Counted from the stretch's first letter, positions 1 through 8,933 are shown. The stretch is DNA of 64,000 bases from Labrenzia sp. CE80 (GCF_009650605.1 NZ_WAJT01000001.1:806001-870000), one strand, 5' to 3'. A program made the numbers and translations. Notes: generated from the sequence alone by a model not told the origin.

Positions 1-131
1 CCCGCCTTGCCGGGGTTCTCGGCAATGAAGGTCATGATGTCTTCGCGGGAAGGAAACTGGCCGGGGGTTTTTGCGCGGCCACCGGCCTTGCGGCCGGCGG
101 GCTTTTTCGGTCCTATCCGCCTGGCGCTCAA
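1..131 (-). CDS. rnr: Ribonuclease R, N-terminal fragment (runs off the window)
   Basis: On the minus strand, directly after topA, an open frame begins with TTG at 131-129, overlapping the topA stop as TTGA. It reads through a basic linker (GPKKPAGRKAGGRAK) into TPGQFPSREDIMTFIAENPG, which resembles the winged-helix start of RNase R proteins in this order. RNase R is a processive 3'-5' exoribonuclease that degrades structured RNA. The frame stays open to the window edge, so the catalytic RNB and S1 domains lie outside. The topA-rnr neighbourhood is common in Hyphomicrobiales. The TTG start is inferred from the overlap; an internal ATG (the M of IMTFIAE) is an alternative but would cut into the conserved region. 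Only 43 residues are visible, so the identity rests on a short match plus gene order. Confidence 0.6.
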   Translation of the reverse strand, partial: MSARRIGPKKPAGRKAGGRAKTPGQFPSREDIMTFIAENPGKA

Positions 132-2812
132 GAGCCGTCTTCCACAGTCGCGTCTTCAGCGGGCTTCTTGGCCTTGGCGGCTGTCTTCTTTGCGGCGGGC
201 TTTTTTGCTGCTGTCTTTTTGGCCGCTGGCTTCTTTGCAGCGGTTTTCTTGGCTGCCGGCTTCTTCGCCGCCGCTTTTTTCTTTGTGCCGCCCTTGGCTG
301 CCTTGTCGGCAATCAGCTGCACGGCCTGTTCCATGGTCACGGTTTGCGGATCAGTGTCCTTGGGCAGGGTCGCATTGATCTTGCCGTGTTTGACATAAGG
401 TCCGTAGCGGCCGTCATAGACATTGATCGGGCCGCCTTCCTCCGGATGCTCGCCGAGCTCCTTCAGCGGCGTTGCCGCCGCACGGCCGCGTCCACCCTTG
501 GCGCGCTTTTCCGCGAGCGCATCGACGGCACGGTTGATGCCGACGGTGAAGACTTCTTCAGGTGCTGACAGGTTGGCATAGGTGCCCTCATGCAGCACGA
601 AAGGCCCGTAGCGGCCGATGCCGGCGGTGATCATCTTGCCGTCTTCGGGATGCGGACCGACTTCGCGCGGAAGCGACAGCAGTTCGAGGGCTTTCTCCAG
701 GTCGAGATCCGCAGCTGACCAGCCCTTGGGTAGGGAGGAGCGTTTCGGCTTGGCTTCTTCGCCGAGCTGGACATAGGGGCCGAAGCGGCCGGTGCGCAGA
801 GACACGTCGAGGCCGGTTTCCGGATCCTGACCGAGCACCTTCGGGCCTTCTGACGCCTCACCATCGCCATCGCTTTTCGCAAGCTGACGGGTGTAGTTGC
901 ACTCGGGGTAGTTGGAGCAGCCGATGAAGGCGCCGAAGCGGCTGACCTTCAAGGACAGCTGACCGTCGGAACAGGACGGGCAGGCGCGGGGCGCTGTTCC
1001 GTCTTCCTTTTCGGGAAAAATATGTGGTGCGAGCAGATCGTTCAGGGCGTCGAGAACTTCGGAGACGCGAAGATCCTTGATCTCGTCGACCGCACCGGAA
1101 AAATCCTTCCAGAAGGCTTTCAGAACATCCTGCCAGGACAATTCGCCCGCCGAGATTTTGTCGAGCTGTTCTTCCAGGCTGGCCGTGAAGTCGAACTCCA
1201 CGTAGCGGTTGAAGAAGCTCTCCAGGAAGGCGATGACGATGCGGCCCTTGTCCTGCGGGACAAGCTGCTTTTTCTCAAGCTCCACATAGTCGCGGTCCTG
1301 AAGCGTCTGGATGGTCGAGGCATAGGTCGACGGGCGGCCGATGCTCAGCTCTTCCATCTTCTTGACGAGACTTGCTTCCGTATAGCGCGGCGGCGGGGTC
1401 GTGAAGTGCTGCGACGCCTCGACCGGATCGGCCTTGGCTTCAGCCGCGCCAAGGGCAAGGTTTGCGCCCTGGTCGACGGCTGGCAGACGGCGGGAGGCTT
1501 CGTCCTCCTCGTCGTCGCGGCTTTCCTGGTAGAGGGCGAAGAAGCCGTCGAACCGCACGACAGAACCTGTCACGCGCAGGGCGGCCTTCTTGCCGGATCC
1601 GCTGGCGTCGATTTCAATCGTGGTGCGCTCGAGGACGGCCGATTCCATCTGGCTGGCCATGGTGCGCTTCCAGATCAGGTCGTAAAGCCGAGCCTGGTCC
1701 GGATCAAGGAAACGGGCGACGTCTTTCGGTCGCCGGGTCAGGTCGGTCGGCCGAACCGCTTCGTGTGCCTCTTGCGCGTTCTTTGCCTTGGTGGCGTAGA
1801 AACGCTGTTTTTCGGGCACGTATTTGTCGCCGAAGTCCTGGCCGATCACCGATCTTGCGGAGGAGATGGCTTCCTGGGCGATCTGTACGCCGTCGGTACG
1901 CATATAGGTGATGAGACCAGTGGTCTCGCCGCCGATTGAGATGCCTTCGTAGAGCTTCTGGGCCACCTGCATAGCGCGGGATGCGGAGAAGCCGAGCTTG
2001 CGGGAGGCTTCCTGTTGCAGAGTCGAAGTGGTGAAGGGCGGCTGCGGATTGCGCTTGGTCGGCTTAGAGCTGACACTGGCGACCGAAAAGTTTGCAGACT
2101 GCAGCATTGTCTTGATGGCAGTGGCTTCACCTTCGCTGGTGATGTCCAGACGGCCGATCTTCTTGCCGTCATAGCCAACGAGTGATGCGGGCAGGGCCTC
2201 ACCGCCAGGTGTCTTCAGATGCGCCAGGATCGACCAGTATTCCTGCGGCTTGAAGACCTCGATCTCCATCTCCCGGTCGCACAGCAGGCGCAGGGCGACC
2301 GATTGCACGCGGCCGGCGGACCGCGCTCCCGGCAGTTTGCGCCAGAGAACCGGCGACAAGGTAAAGCCGACAAGATAGTCCAGCGCACGGCGGGCCAGAT
2401 AGGCGTCAACCAGCGGCGTGTCCAGCTGGCGCGGGTTTTCCATGGCCTCGAGAATGGACTTCTTGGTGATCGCGTTGAACACCACGCGCTCGACCGGCTT
2501 GTCCTTGAGCACTTTCTTCTTCTGCAGAACTTCCAGAACGTGCCATGAAATCGCTTCCCCCTCTCTATCGGGGTCAGTTGCGAGAATGAGGCTGTCGGCC
2601 TCCTTCATCGCGTTGGCGATCTCTGTGAGGCGCTTTTGGGATTTGCTGTCGACCTGCCAGCTCATGGCAAAATCTTCGTCGGGTTTGACCGAACCGTCTT
2701 TCGGAGGCAGATCGCGCACGTGACCATAGGAAGCGAGCACGTTGTAATCCGAGCCGAGATATTTGTTGATCGTCTTGGCCTTGGCCGGCGATTCCACAAT
2801 GACGAGTTTCAT
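128..2812 (-). CDS. topA: DNA topoisomerase I (type IA)
   Basis: Relaxes negatively supercoiled DNA by single-strand passage. The protein opens with MKLVIVESPAKAKTINKYLG (Toprim domain), has the metal-binding DPDREGEAI at about 80-88, the TYMRTDG active site with Tyr303, and one tetracysteine zinc ribbon (CPSC then CSNYPEC), followed by further topoisomerase C-terminal repeats of the RTGRFGPYVQ and DGRYGPYVKHG type. The tail is an Ala/Lys/Pro repeat, probably a DNA-binding extension. I start at the ATG at 2812 rather than at an upstream start 36 codons earlier, because MKLVIVESPAKAK is the family's normal N-terminus. Length 894 aa, usual for alphaproteobacteria. It ends inside the TTG start of rnr, suggesting translational coupling, and lies about 215 bp downstream of dprA on the same strand. 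Confidence 0.97.
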   Translation of the reverse strand: MKLVIVESPAKAKTINKYLGSDYNVLASYGHVRDLPPKDGSVKPDEDFAMSWQVDSKSQKRLTEIANAMKEADSLILATDPDREGEAISWHVLEVLQKKKVLKDKPVERVVFNAITKKSILEAMENPRQLDTPLVDAYLARRALDYLVGFTLSPVLWRKLPGARSAGRVQSVALRLLCDREMEIEVFKPQEYWSILAHLKTPGGEALPASLVGYDGKKIGRLDITSEGEATAIKTMLQSANFSVASVSSKPTKRNPQPPFTTSTLQQEASRKLGFSASRAMQVAQKLYEGISIGGETTGLITYMRTDGVQIAQEAISSARSVIGQDFGDKYVPEKQRFYATKAKNAQEAHEAVRPTDLTRRPKDVARFLDPDQARLYDLIWKRTMASQMESAVLERTTIEIDASGSGKKAALRVTGSVVRFDGFFALYQESRDDEEDEASRRLPAVDQGANLALGAAEAKADPVEASQHFTTPPPRYTEASLVKKMEELSIGRPSTYASTIQTLQDRDYVELEKKQLVPQDKGRIVIAFLESFFNRYVEFDFTASLEEQLDKISAGELSWQDVLKAFWKDFSGAVDEIKDLRVSEVLDALNDLLAPHIFPEKEDGTAPRACPSCSDGQLSLKVSRFGAFIGCSNYPECNYTRQLAKSDGDGEASEGPKVLGQDPETGLDVSLRTGRFGPYVQLGEEAKPKRSSLPKGWSAADLDLEKALELLSLPREVGPHPEDGKMITAGIGRYGPFVLHEGTYANLSAPEEVFTVGINRAVDALAEKRAKGGRGRAAATPLKELGEHPEEGGPINVYDGRYGPYVKHGKINATLPKDTDPQTVTMEQAVQLIADKAAKGGTKKKAAAKKPAAKKTAAKKPAAKKTAAKKPAAKKTAAKAKKPAEDATVEDGS
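158..286 (-). repeat. In-frame repeat coding for the topA Lys/Ala/Pro tail
   Basis: About three and a half copies of a roughly 30-base unit encode the ten-residue block AAKKPAAKKT at the C-terminus of topoisomerase I. Such H1-like tails are common in this clade and usually bind DNA non-specifically. The tandem DNA repeat makes copy-number change by slippage likely. Confidence 0.8.
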
Positions 2813-3027
2813 CAGTACCCAAACGCTGCTTGCCGGGATCGCTGCCTGTCGGGCGCGCTCCTGTGGCGGAAATGGAAGTCTTGAACTGGCGACGATCATG
2901 GATCGAAGGCCGACTGTCAAATGGACCTTTCGAACCCTGCGGTCAAGTCGAGGCTCGTTCAGGCGGGTTATCCACGGTCAATGACAGTCAGATTACAGAC
3001 ATGGCCCGATCTGTTTTCCACGCGGGT

Positions 3028-4167
3028 CTACAAGAGCAGCGACACCCGCTGTCCCCTGTGCCGTTCCAGACGTCCCGCCAGCTCAAGTTCAAGCAGCAGG
3101 ACATGGATGGTTCTAGCCGTTTCTCCGGTAAATCGAATGAGTTCGTCGATCTCAACCGGTGTCGGACCAAGGGCAGAGACAAGCTTTTCGCGTGCACGCT
3201 GGCCAGGATCACCACCATAAGGCGTTTGATCGTCTGCCGTCTCGTCGATCTCCTGTGTAAACGGCAGGACCGGTTCCAGCCGGCCGGCGAGGGCGTCCAT
3301 GACATCCCTTGCCGATGTAACAAGAGTTGCTCCCTGTCGAATCAAGCCATTTGCGCCTTCTGAGCGAGGATCCAGCGGGGAACCGGGAACGGCGAAGATG
3401 TCGCGGTTTTGTTCCAGCGCAAAACGCGCAGTGTGCAGGGAGCCGGAACCCTTGGCAGCTTCGATGACGATCACGCCGAGCGCGATGCCCGAGATCAGCC
3501 GGTTGCGGCGAGGGAAGTCACGTCCACGCGGTTTCCAGCCGAGAGGCATTTCGGAAATGGCATTGCCGCCGCTGTCGATGATGGCCGCCAGCAGGCGGTC
3601 GTGTTCCGGTGGATAGAGAATGTCGATGCCGCCGGCAAAAACGGCGGTTGTGCCGGAACCCAGGGCGGCTTCATGCGCGGCTGCATCAATCCCCCGTGCA
3701 AGTCCTGATGCGATGAGATGACCGTCTTGCCCAAGGTCGCGGGAAAATTGTGCCGCCAGCTTACGGCCCGAGAGTGACGCATTGCGTGCGCCGACAATCG
3801 CCACCGTCTTGGGTTCTGACAGCGCTGAACCTCCCCGCACAGAAAGGAGCGGCGGCGGGCCGTCAATATGGCGCAGATGCGGCGGATAGTCTGCTTCTCC
3901 CAGAGCAACCAGGCGAGCGTTAATCCGGCCATGCGCATCCAGCTCGGCTTCGGCCTCGTGCAGGGGGCAGATGCGGATGGCGGATTTGCCGCCGCGTTTC
4001 GACAGGCCGGGAAGGGCGTCCAGGGCAGACACGGCGGAGCCGAAATGATTGATCAGATCCCGGAAGGTCGCCGGCCCGACGTTTTCCGATCGGATCAACC
4101 GGAGCCACGCGAGGCGCTGGGCCTCGTTTAATATCAGGGCGTTTTTTCTTGCCGCCCTCATATTCAT
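3028..4167 (-). CDS. dprA: DNA-processing protein DprA
   Basis: Binds incoming single-stranded DNA and loads RecA during natural transformation. The 379-residue protein has an N-terminal helical SAM-like part (AWLRLIRSENVGPATFRDLI), then the Rossmann-like DprA core with VAIVGARNASLSGRKLA, IASGLARGIDAAAHEAAL, GGIDILYPPEH and the PRRNRLISG motif, and a C-terminal winged-helix segment (TPVEIDELIRFTGE). The ATG at 4167-4165 overlaps the plsY stop as TGATG, so translation is probably coupled; a second ATG two codons in is equally possible. The gene is commonly present in non-competent alphaproteobacteria, so its presence alone does not show competence. Confidence 0.95.
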   Translation of the reverse strand: MNMRAARKNALILNEAQRLAWLRLIRSENVGPATFRDLINHFGSAVSALDALPGLSKRGGKSAIRICPLHEAEAELDAHGRINARLVALGEADYPPHLRHIDGPPPLLSVRGGSALSEPKTVAIVGARNASLSGRKLAAQFSRDLGQDGHLIASGLARGIDAAAHEAALGSGTTAVFAGGIDILYPPEHDRLLAAIIDSGGNAISEMPLGWKPRGRDFPRRNRLISGIALGVIVIEAAKGSGSLHTARFALEQNRDIFAVPGSPLDPRSEGANGLIRQGATLVTSARDVMDALAGRLEPVLPFTQEIDETADDQTPYGGDPGQRAREKLVSALGPTPVEIDELIRFTGETARTIHVLLLELELAGRLERHRGQRVSLLL

Positions 4168-4817
4168 CAGGTCGGGCTGCCCGGAGGTGCTTCGACTGGC
4201 TTGGACTTGTTGCCGATCTTGGTCTCCTCGCCATTCAGCAAGCGCGTGATGTTTTCATGGTGCTTCAAGAGCAGAATGAGCGTGAGTATGGCGAACATTG
4301 CCGTCATTTGCACGTAACTGGCCGCAAAAAGCGCAAGAGGTGTCAAGATGCTGGCCACAAAGGCTGAGAGTGAGGAATAGCGGAACAGGAATGCACAGGC
4401 GAGCCAGATTGCGCAGAACAACAGAGCGAAGGGCCAGTTGAGGCCAAGCAGGATGCCGATATAGGTCGCAACGCCCTTGCCGCCCTTGAACTTCAGCCAG
4501 ACCGGGAAAAGGTGTCCCATAAAGGCACCGAAACCTGCGATCAGCGCCATCTCGACTCCGACGAAATGTCTGACGACGAGGACGGCAATTGTGCCCTTCA
4601 GGGCGTCGCAGACAAGGGTTGCGGCGGCAAGCTTCTTGTTGCCGGTGCGCAGAACATTGGTCGCGCCGATGTTACCCGAACCGATTTCGCGCACATCGCC
4701 CATGCCGCCAAGGCGGGTAATGATCAGGCCGAACGGGATTGAGCCCAGCAGGTAGCCGAACGCCAAAACGGCGAGAACGAGAGGCCAGGCAAGGTCCCAG
4801 CTGTTTGGATCAGGCAT
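4167..4817 (-). CDS. plsY: Acyl-phosphate:glycerol-3-phosphate acyltransferase PlsY
   Basis: Inner-membrane enzyme that transfers an acyl group from acyl phosphate to glycerol-3-phosphate, the first step of phospholipid synthesis. All three family motifs are intact: GSGNIGATNVLR with Ser47 and Arg57 (motif 1), KGGKGVAT at 111-118 (motif 2, phosphate-binding loop) and HHENITRLLNGEE with His187, Asn189 and Glu197 (motif 3). Several hydrophobic segments fit the five-helix topology, and the length (216 aa) is normal. It is coupled to dprA by a one-base overlap. A diverged copy lies immediately upstream at 4940-5590, so this is very probably the functional enzyme of the pair. Confidence 0.95.
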   Translation of the reverse strand: MPDPNSWDLAWPLVLAVLAFGYLLGSIPFGLIITRLGGMGDVREIGSGNIGATNVLRTGNKKLAAATLVCDALKGTIAVLVVRHFVGVEMALIAGFGAFMGHLFPVWLKFKGGKGVATYIGILLGLNWPFALLFCAIWLACAFLFRYSSLSAFVASILTPLALFAASYVQMTAMFAILTLILLLKHHENITRLLNGEETKIGNKSKPVEAPPGSPT

Positions 4818-4939
4818 TTTTTTGATGTCTCTTCAAAATTCAAGCGGACCTTTCGGGTCTTCACCTTCGTGTGCGGATCTCGGCTTGTCAGGTCAAACAT
4901 GCCGTCTGCTTGTTCGAACTTCAATCGAGTTTGCGGTAC

Positions 4940-5590
4940 TTAGTTGCCTTCTTCTTCAGACCGCTCTTGTTTTGCAGGCGGATCAGTTTTGAGAAGCTTT
5001 GCTGTCAGCGGACCACAGAGGTCCGCTTTGTGTCTTAGTCCGAGTATGGCGGTCATGATGGCAAAGAGCAGTGCGAACAGCGGATGCGCGGTGAAGCTAA
5101 AAAGGATTGTCGTGACAAGGCACGCAATGAGTGTGGCCAGCACTGTGCTTTGAAAGAGTGCGGTTACGGCGAGCCAGATGGCGGCAGATATCAACCCGAT
5201 GGGCCATGCAAGACACGTCGCCATGCCAAAAAGAACAGCTGCTCCCTGGCCGCCTTTAAACAACAGCCAAATGGGAAAGAGATGTCCAAGGAATGCGCTG
5301 ACGCCAAAGACAACGATTGGCAAATCGCTAGGCTGTTCACCAAGGGAAATATAGACTGCAAAAGCGCCCTTTGAGGCATCTAATAGAAAGGTAAGCGCCG
5401 CGAGCGGTTTGCTGCCGGTGACAAGAAGAACGTTGGTTGCTCCGGTGTGCCCTGAGCCGATCTGTCTGATGTCGCCATGACCTGCAAGTCTTGCGAAAAT
5501 ATATCCAAAAGGGATCGACCCTATGAGATAGCCAAAGACGGTCATCGCTGAAATGAGCGTGACAAAGATCGCGACGCCAACACCGTCCAT
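4940..5590 (-). CDS. Diverged PlsY paralogue, probably not a normal acyltransferase
   Basis: Same length (216 aa) and same hydrophobic pattern as the neighbouring PlsY, with clear common ancestry (FGYLIGSIPFGYIF, GSGHTGATNVL, FKGGQG, HLFPIW). Each catalytic motif is altered: motif 1 has His-Thr for Asn-Ile and Leu56 where the essential Arg stands; motif 2 reads KGGQGAAV; motif 3 keeps a His (LRHKADLCGP) but lacks the Asn-Ile-x-Arg-Leu-x-x-Gly-Glu part. The frame is intact and an ATG start is present, so it is not an obvious pseudogene. It sits 122 bp upstream of plsY and 63 bp downstream of the pyrC-like gene. It could be a structural or regulatory partner, an enzyme for a different acceptor, or a copy in decay. 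The family assignment is secure; the lack of activity is inferred. Confidence 0.85.
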   Translation of the reverse strand: MDGVGVAIFVTLISAMTVFGYLIGSIPFGYIFARLAGHGDIRQIGSGHTGATNVLLVTGSKPLAALTFLLDASKGAFAVYISLGEQPSDLPIVVFGVSAFLGHLFPIWLLFKGGQGAAVLFGMATCLAWPIGLISAAIWLAVTALFQSTVLATLIACLVTTILFSFTAHPLFALLFAIMTAILGLRHKADLCGPLTAKLLKTDPPAKQERSEEEGN

Positions 5591-5653
5591 ATGTTGTTTG
5601 CCCCAGTTAAAAGCGATGCCGCAAACGGCGTGCCGTTAAATTGACCTTTGACG

Positions 5654-6955
5654 TCAATCGTAAGAGTAGACGGTCCGGCCTGCAACGATTGTGCGCAAGG
5701 TTCGGCCGGAGAAGCGCGCATCCTCGAAGGGTGAGTTTTTGGAGCGGGACTTGATTGAGCTTTTTTCCAGTACCCAGGGACGGTCGGGGTCGAACACGAC
5801 CACATCGGCCGGCGCTCCGGCGGACAGGCGTCCTGCGTCAAGGCCAAGCCGGTCGGCCGGGTTGCAAGTCATGGTCGCGAGCAGGGGCATCAGGTCCATC
5901 TGCTCCGCGTGATAGAGCCGGAGTGCCGCGGCCAGCAGGGTCTCGAGACCAAGTGCGCCGTCCTCTGCTTCGGCCCAGGGATGGCGCTTGGTTTCCACGT
6001 CCTGCGGATCATGGTTGGAGACGATGATGTCGATGGTGCCGTCCGCCACGGCTGCGATCATTGCCTGCCGATCGTCCTCGTCGCGCAGGGGCGGGGACAT
6101 CTTGAAGAACGTCCGGTAGGGGCCGATGTCATTTTCGTTTTGGGTTAGATGGTTGATCGACACACCGGCCGTGATGTCGAGTCCGCGCTTCTTGCCTGCG
6201 CGGATGACATCGGCGCTGTCCGATGTGGAGATCAAATTGGCGTGGTAACGGCTCTTGGCCATACCAACGAGCCGCAGATCCCGTTCCAGCATGATGATTT
6301 CGGCTTCGCGGGGGACGCCAGACAGGCCCTTCCAGCTGGCGTTCAGACCTGCGTTCATGGTGCCGCCTGCCAGGTCCGGATCTTCGGTGTGATGGACCAC
6401 CAGGGCATTGAAATCACGGGCGTAGGTCATGATCCGGCGCATGATCTGCGCGTTCTTGACGGACCTGTGGCCGTTGATGAAGGCAACGGCGCCAGCTTCC
6501 TGCAGCAGGCCGATCTCGGTCATGTCACGGCCTTCGAGGCCCTTGGTCAGGGCGGCCATGGGCTTGACGTTGACGATGGCCGTGTCGCGGGCGCGGCGCA
6601 GGATGAAGTCCACAAGCGCCGGATCATCGATGATCGGCTCGGTTTCCGGCATGGTGACGATGGTCGTGATGCCGCCGCTCGCAGCAGCCTTGGATGCGGA
6701 GGCAAAGGTCTCGCGGTGTTCCGCGCCGGGTTCGCCAACGCTGACACACATGTCGATCAGGCCGGGCCCGGCGACCGCTCCGGCGCAGTCGATGATCTCT
6801 GCTCCATAGGGTGCGCCCTGGTTGGCCGCTTCCGGACCGGCTGCGAGAATGGTGCCGTCGGCGATGATCACAGATCCGGAGGCATCGAGGCCGCGCGCAG
6901 GATCGATCACCCTTGCGTTGGAAAGAACCAGGGGTTTGGGCGTGTCTATGGCCAC
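5654..6955 (-). CDS. pyrC: Dihydroorotase homologue lacking catalytic residues (PyrC'-type)
   Basis: Amidohydrolase-fold protein of 433 aa, eleven bases downstream of pyrB. Overall it aligns with class I dihydroorotases (ADGTILAAGP, VVHHTEDPDL, MSPPLRDEDDR, GALGLETLLAAAL, NPADRLGLDAGRL). The metal and catalytic positions are lost: the HxH of DLHVHLREPG is DMCVSVGEPG (Cys70, Ser72, Gly74); the FSDDG loop is FINGH; the second His of the His-x-Ser-Thr strand is Leu (YHANLISTS); DHAPH is NHDPQ. In Pseudomonas such inactive PyrC' proteins are needed structurally for aspartate carbamoyltransferase assembly. By analogy this protein is a PyrB partner and the active dihydroorotase is encoded elsewhere. 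Automatic annotation would call it an active enzyme. Confidence 0.88.
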   Translation of the reverse strand: MAIDTPKPLVLSNARVIDPARGLDASGSVIIADGTILAAGPEAANQGAPYGAEIIDCAGAVAGPGLIDMCVSVGEPGAEHRETFASASKAAASGGITTIVTMPETEPIIDDPALVDFILRRARDTAIVNVKPMAALTKGLEGRDMTEIGLLQEAGAVAFINGHRSVKNAQIMRRIMTYARDFNALVVHHTEDPDLAGGTMNAGLNASWKGLSGVPREAEIIMLERDLRLVGMAKSRYHANLISTSDSADVIRAGKKRGLDITAGVSINHLTQNENDIGPYRTFFKMSPPLRDEDDRQAMIAAVADGTIDIIVSNHDPQDVETKRHPWAEAEDGALGLETLLAAALRLYHAEQMDLMPLLATMTCNPADRLGLDAGRLSAGAPADVVVFDPDRPWVLEKSSIKSRSKNSPFEDARFSGRTLRTIVAGRTVYSYD

Positions 6956-6966
6956 TGGATTTGTCC

Positions 6967-7932
6967 TTAGCTGTTCGGCAGATGCGCGGCGAGCGCTTCA
7001 AGCACTGCCATGCGCACGGCAACGCCCATTTCAACCTGTTCGCGAATGAGGCTCTGCGGCCCGTCGGCCACTTCCGGATCGATTTCCACACCACGGTTCA
7101 TGGGGCCGGGATGCATCACCAAGGCGTCTTCTCGGGCATAGCTCAGCTTGTCCCGGTCAAGACCGTAGTAGCGGTAGTATTCGCGTACCGAGGGAATGAA
7201 GGCGCCGCTCATGCGTTCGCGCTGCAGGCGCAGCATCATGACGATATCCGCACCCTTGAGGCCTTCGCGCATGTCGCGGAAGACTTCCACGCCCATCTTC
7301 TCGATGCCGCTGGGCAGGAGAGTGGAGGGTGCGATCACCCGGACGCGAGCGCCCAGTGCATTAAGCAGTATGATGTTGGAGCGGGCAACGCGGGAATGGG
7401 TGATGTCTCCGCAAATGGCAACGGTCAGCCTTGCGATCTTGCCCTTGTGCCGGCGGATCGTCAGCGCGTCGAGCAGAGCCTGGGTCGGGTGCTCGTGCGG
7501 ACCGTCGCCGGCGTTGACCACGGAGCAGCCGATCTTGCGCGCTAGCAGATGCACCGCACCGGCGGCATGGTGGCGGACCACCAGAAGGTCAGGATGCATG
7601 GCGTTCAGCGTCGCGGCGGTGTCGATCAGGGTCTCGCCCTTTTTCACCGACGACTGGGACACGGCCATGTTCATCACATCGGCGCCGAGCCGTTTTCCGG
7701 CCAGCTCAAAGGAAGACTGGGTTCTGGTGGAAGCCTCGAAAAACAGGTTGATCTGTGTCCGGCCACGAAGCACGGGCTTGATCTTTTCGACCTGGCGGCT
7801 GACCTCAACGGCTTCATCCGCACGGTCCAGCAGGCCGAGAATTTCGTGGGGTTGAAGTCCTTCAATGCCCAGCAAATGGCGATGGGGGAAAGAACTCAAT
7901 CGATGGGGATCAGGTGCGCTCATCGAGATCAT
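6967..7932 (-). CDS. pyrB: Aspartate carbamoyltransferase catalytic chain
   Basis: Condenses carbamoyl phosphate with aspartate, the first committed pyrimidine step. The carbamoyl-phosphate motif FEASTRTQSSFE, HPTQALLDALT and MHPGPMNRG are all present. The open frame begins with a TTG at 7962, but no Shine-Dalgarno is seen there; I use the ATG at 7932 (MISMSAPDPHRL), with the ATG at 7923 as a close alternative. About 321 aa, normal for class B/C bacterial enzymes. No pyrI is seen; the adjacent inactive dihydroorotase is the likely partner subunit. First gene of the leftward pyrB-pyrC'-plsY-plsY-dprA-topA-rnr series. Confidence 0.96.
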   Translation of the reverse strand: MISMSAPDPHRLSSFPHRHLLGIEGLQPHEILGLLDRADEAVEVSRQVEKIKPVLRGRTQINLFFEASTRTQSSFELAGKRLGADVMNMAVSQSSVKKGETLIDTAATLNAMHPDLLVVRHHAAGAVHLLARKIGCSVVNAGDGPHEHPTQALLDALTIRRHKGKIARLTVAICGDITHSRVARSNIILLNALGARVRVIAPSTLLPSGIEKMGVEVFRDMREGLKGADIVMMLRLQRERMSGAFIPSVREYYRYYGLDRDKLSYAREDALVMHPGPMNRGVEIDPEVADGPQSLIREQVEMGVAVRMAVLEALAAHLPNS

Positions 7933-8006
7933 GGCTATAGGCGCCAATGAGCGATTCCACAAGCTTTAATGGCCGTCGGCGCGATTGATCCACCTGTTAT
8001 TTCACA

Positions 8007-8933
8007 TCAACCAAGCAACGCGAGCGCGAGCGGAATGGTGACCATGGCGGCAAGCGTTTGCAGGGTGATGATCTCTGCCATCAGTTTCGCGTCGCCGCCC
8101 ATCTGTCTGGCAAGCAAATAGGAATTGCTCGCAGCGGGAACGGCAGAGGCGATGATGACGATGGTTTGGGCCGTGCCGGTGATACCGAAAAGATGCACAA
8201 AGCCGAAGGCGATGAGGGGCATGAAGACCGGACGCAGGAATGCGCCGAGTGTTAGCGCTGGACCGGGACGGCGCAGCGAAGAAAGATCAAGACCGGCGCC
8301 CACACAGATGATTCCAATCGGCAAGGACGCCCGTCCCAGTATTTCGAGTGTATCGTCGACCGCACTGGGCAGAGACACGCCCAGGATATTTATGATCACG
8401 CCAGCGCCAATCGAGAGGATGAAGGGGTTGGAAAAGAGATCGCGGGCGATCTTGCGCAGGCTTGGTTTGGTGCCTTTGGCATAATGCGACAGCACCAAAA
8501 TGCTCGCGATATTCAGGACCGGGATCATAAACACCATGGCAATCGCCAATATGGCCAGTCCTTCCTCGCCGACCACATTGTTGGCAATGGCGAGGGCGAT
8601 CATCGCGTTCCAACGTGCGGTGCCCTGAAAGATTGAAGTAAAGCGTGGGCCCTCAATTCCAAAGACACGTTCCAGGACAGGGCGCAACAACAGCAATGCG
8701 ATGACCATCGTGAAGATGCTTGACAGCAATGCTGCTCCCATGTCGACGGTCGGAACGCGGGAAAAGTCCACACCGGCAATTGTGCGAAACAGAACGGCGG
8801 GAAAGAGCAAATAATAGGCGAGGCGCTCGACCCCACGCCACTGCTCGTCAGTGATCAAGCCCGTCCGAGCCATAAGATAACCCGATGCGATCACGAGAAT
8901 GACGGGTAAAATAGCGGCAAGGGTCATGAACAT
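8007..8933 (-). CDS. AEC-family (auxin efflux carrier-like) transporter
   Basis: Hydrophobic protein of about 308 aa with roughly ten membrane segments, starting MFMTLAAILPVILVIASGYL and containing the family's paired-domain pattern (LAYYLLFPAVLFRTIA in the first half, ASLPIGIICVGAGLDL and ASAVPAASNSYLLARQMGGD in the second). Bacterial AEC members are thought to move small organic acids such as malate or malonate; no substrate can be read from the sequence. An upstream TTG would give 45 more residues with no membrane character, so I start at the ATG at 8933. It lies between ruvX and pyrB on the same strand. Confidence 0.85.
   Translation of the reverse strand: MFMTLAAILPVILVIASGYLMARTGLITDEQWRGVERLAYYLLFPAVLFRTIAGVDFSRVPTVDMGAALLSSIFTMVIALLLLRPVLERVFGIEGPRFTSIFQGTARWNAMIALAIANNVVGEEGLAILAIAMVFMIPVLNIASILVLSHYAKGTKPSLRKIARDLFSNPFILSIGAGVIINILGVSLPSAVDDTLEILGRASLPIGIICVGAGLDLSSLRRPGPALTLGAFLRPVFMPLIAFGFVHLFGITGTAQTIVIIASAVPAASNSYLLARQMGGDAKLMAEIITLQTLAAMVTIPLALALLG

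Noticed and set aside
158..290. CRISPR-like or regulatory repeat at the topA end
   Set aside because: The repeats are in frame and encode the Lys/Ala/Pro tail; there are no spacers.
1022..1939. 305-codon plus-strand open frame inside topA
   Set aside because: It lies fully antisense to the well-supported topA coding region and has no family features; a shadow of GC-rich coding DNA.
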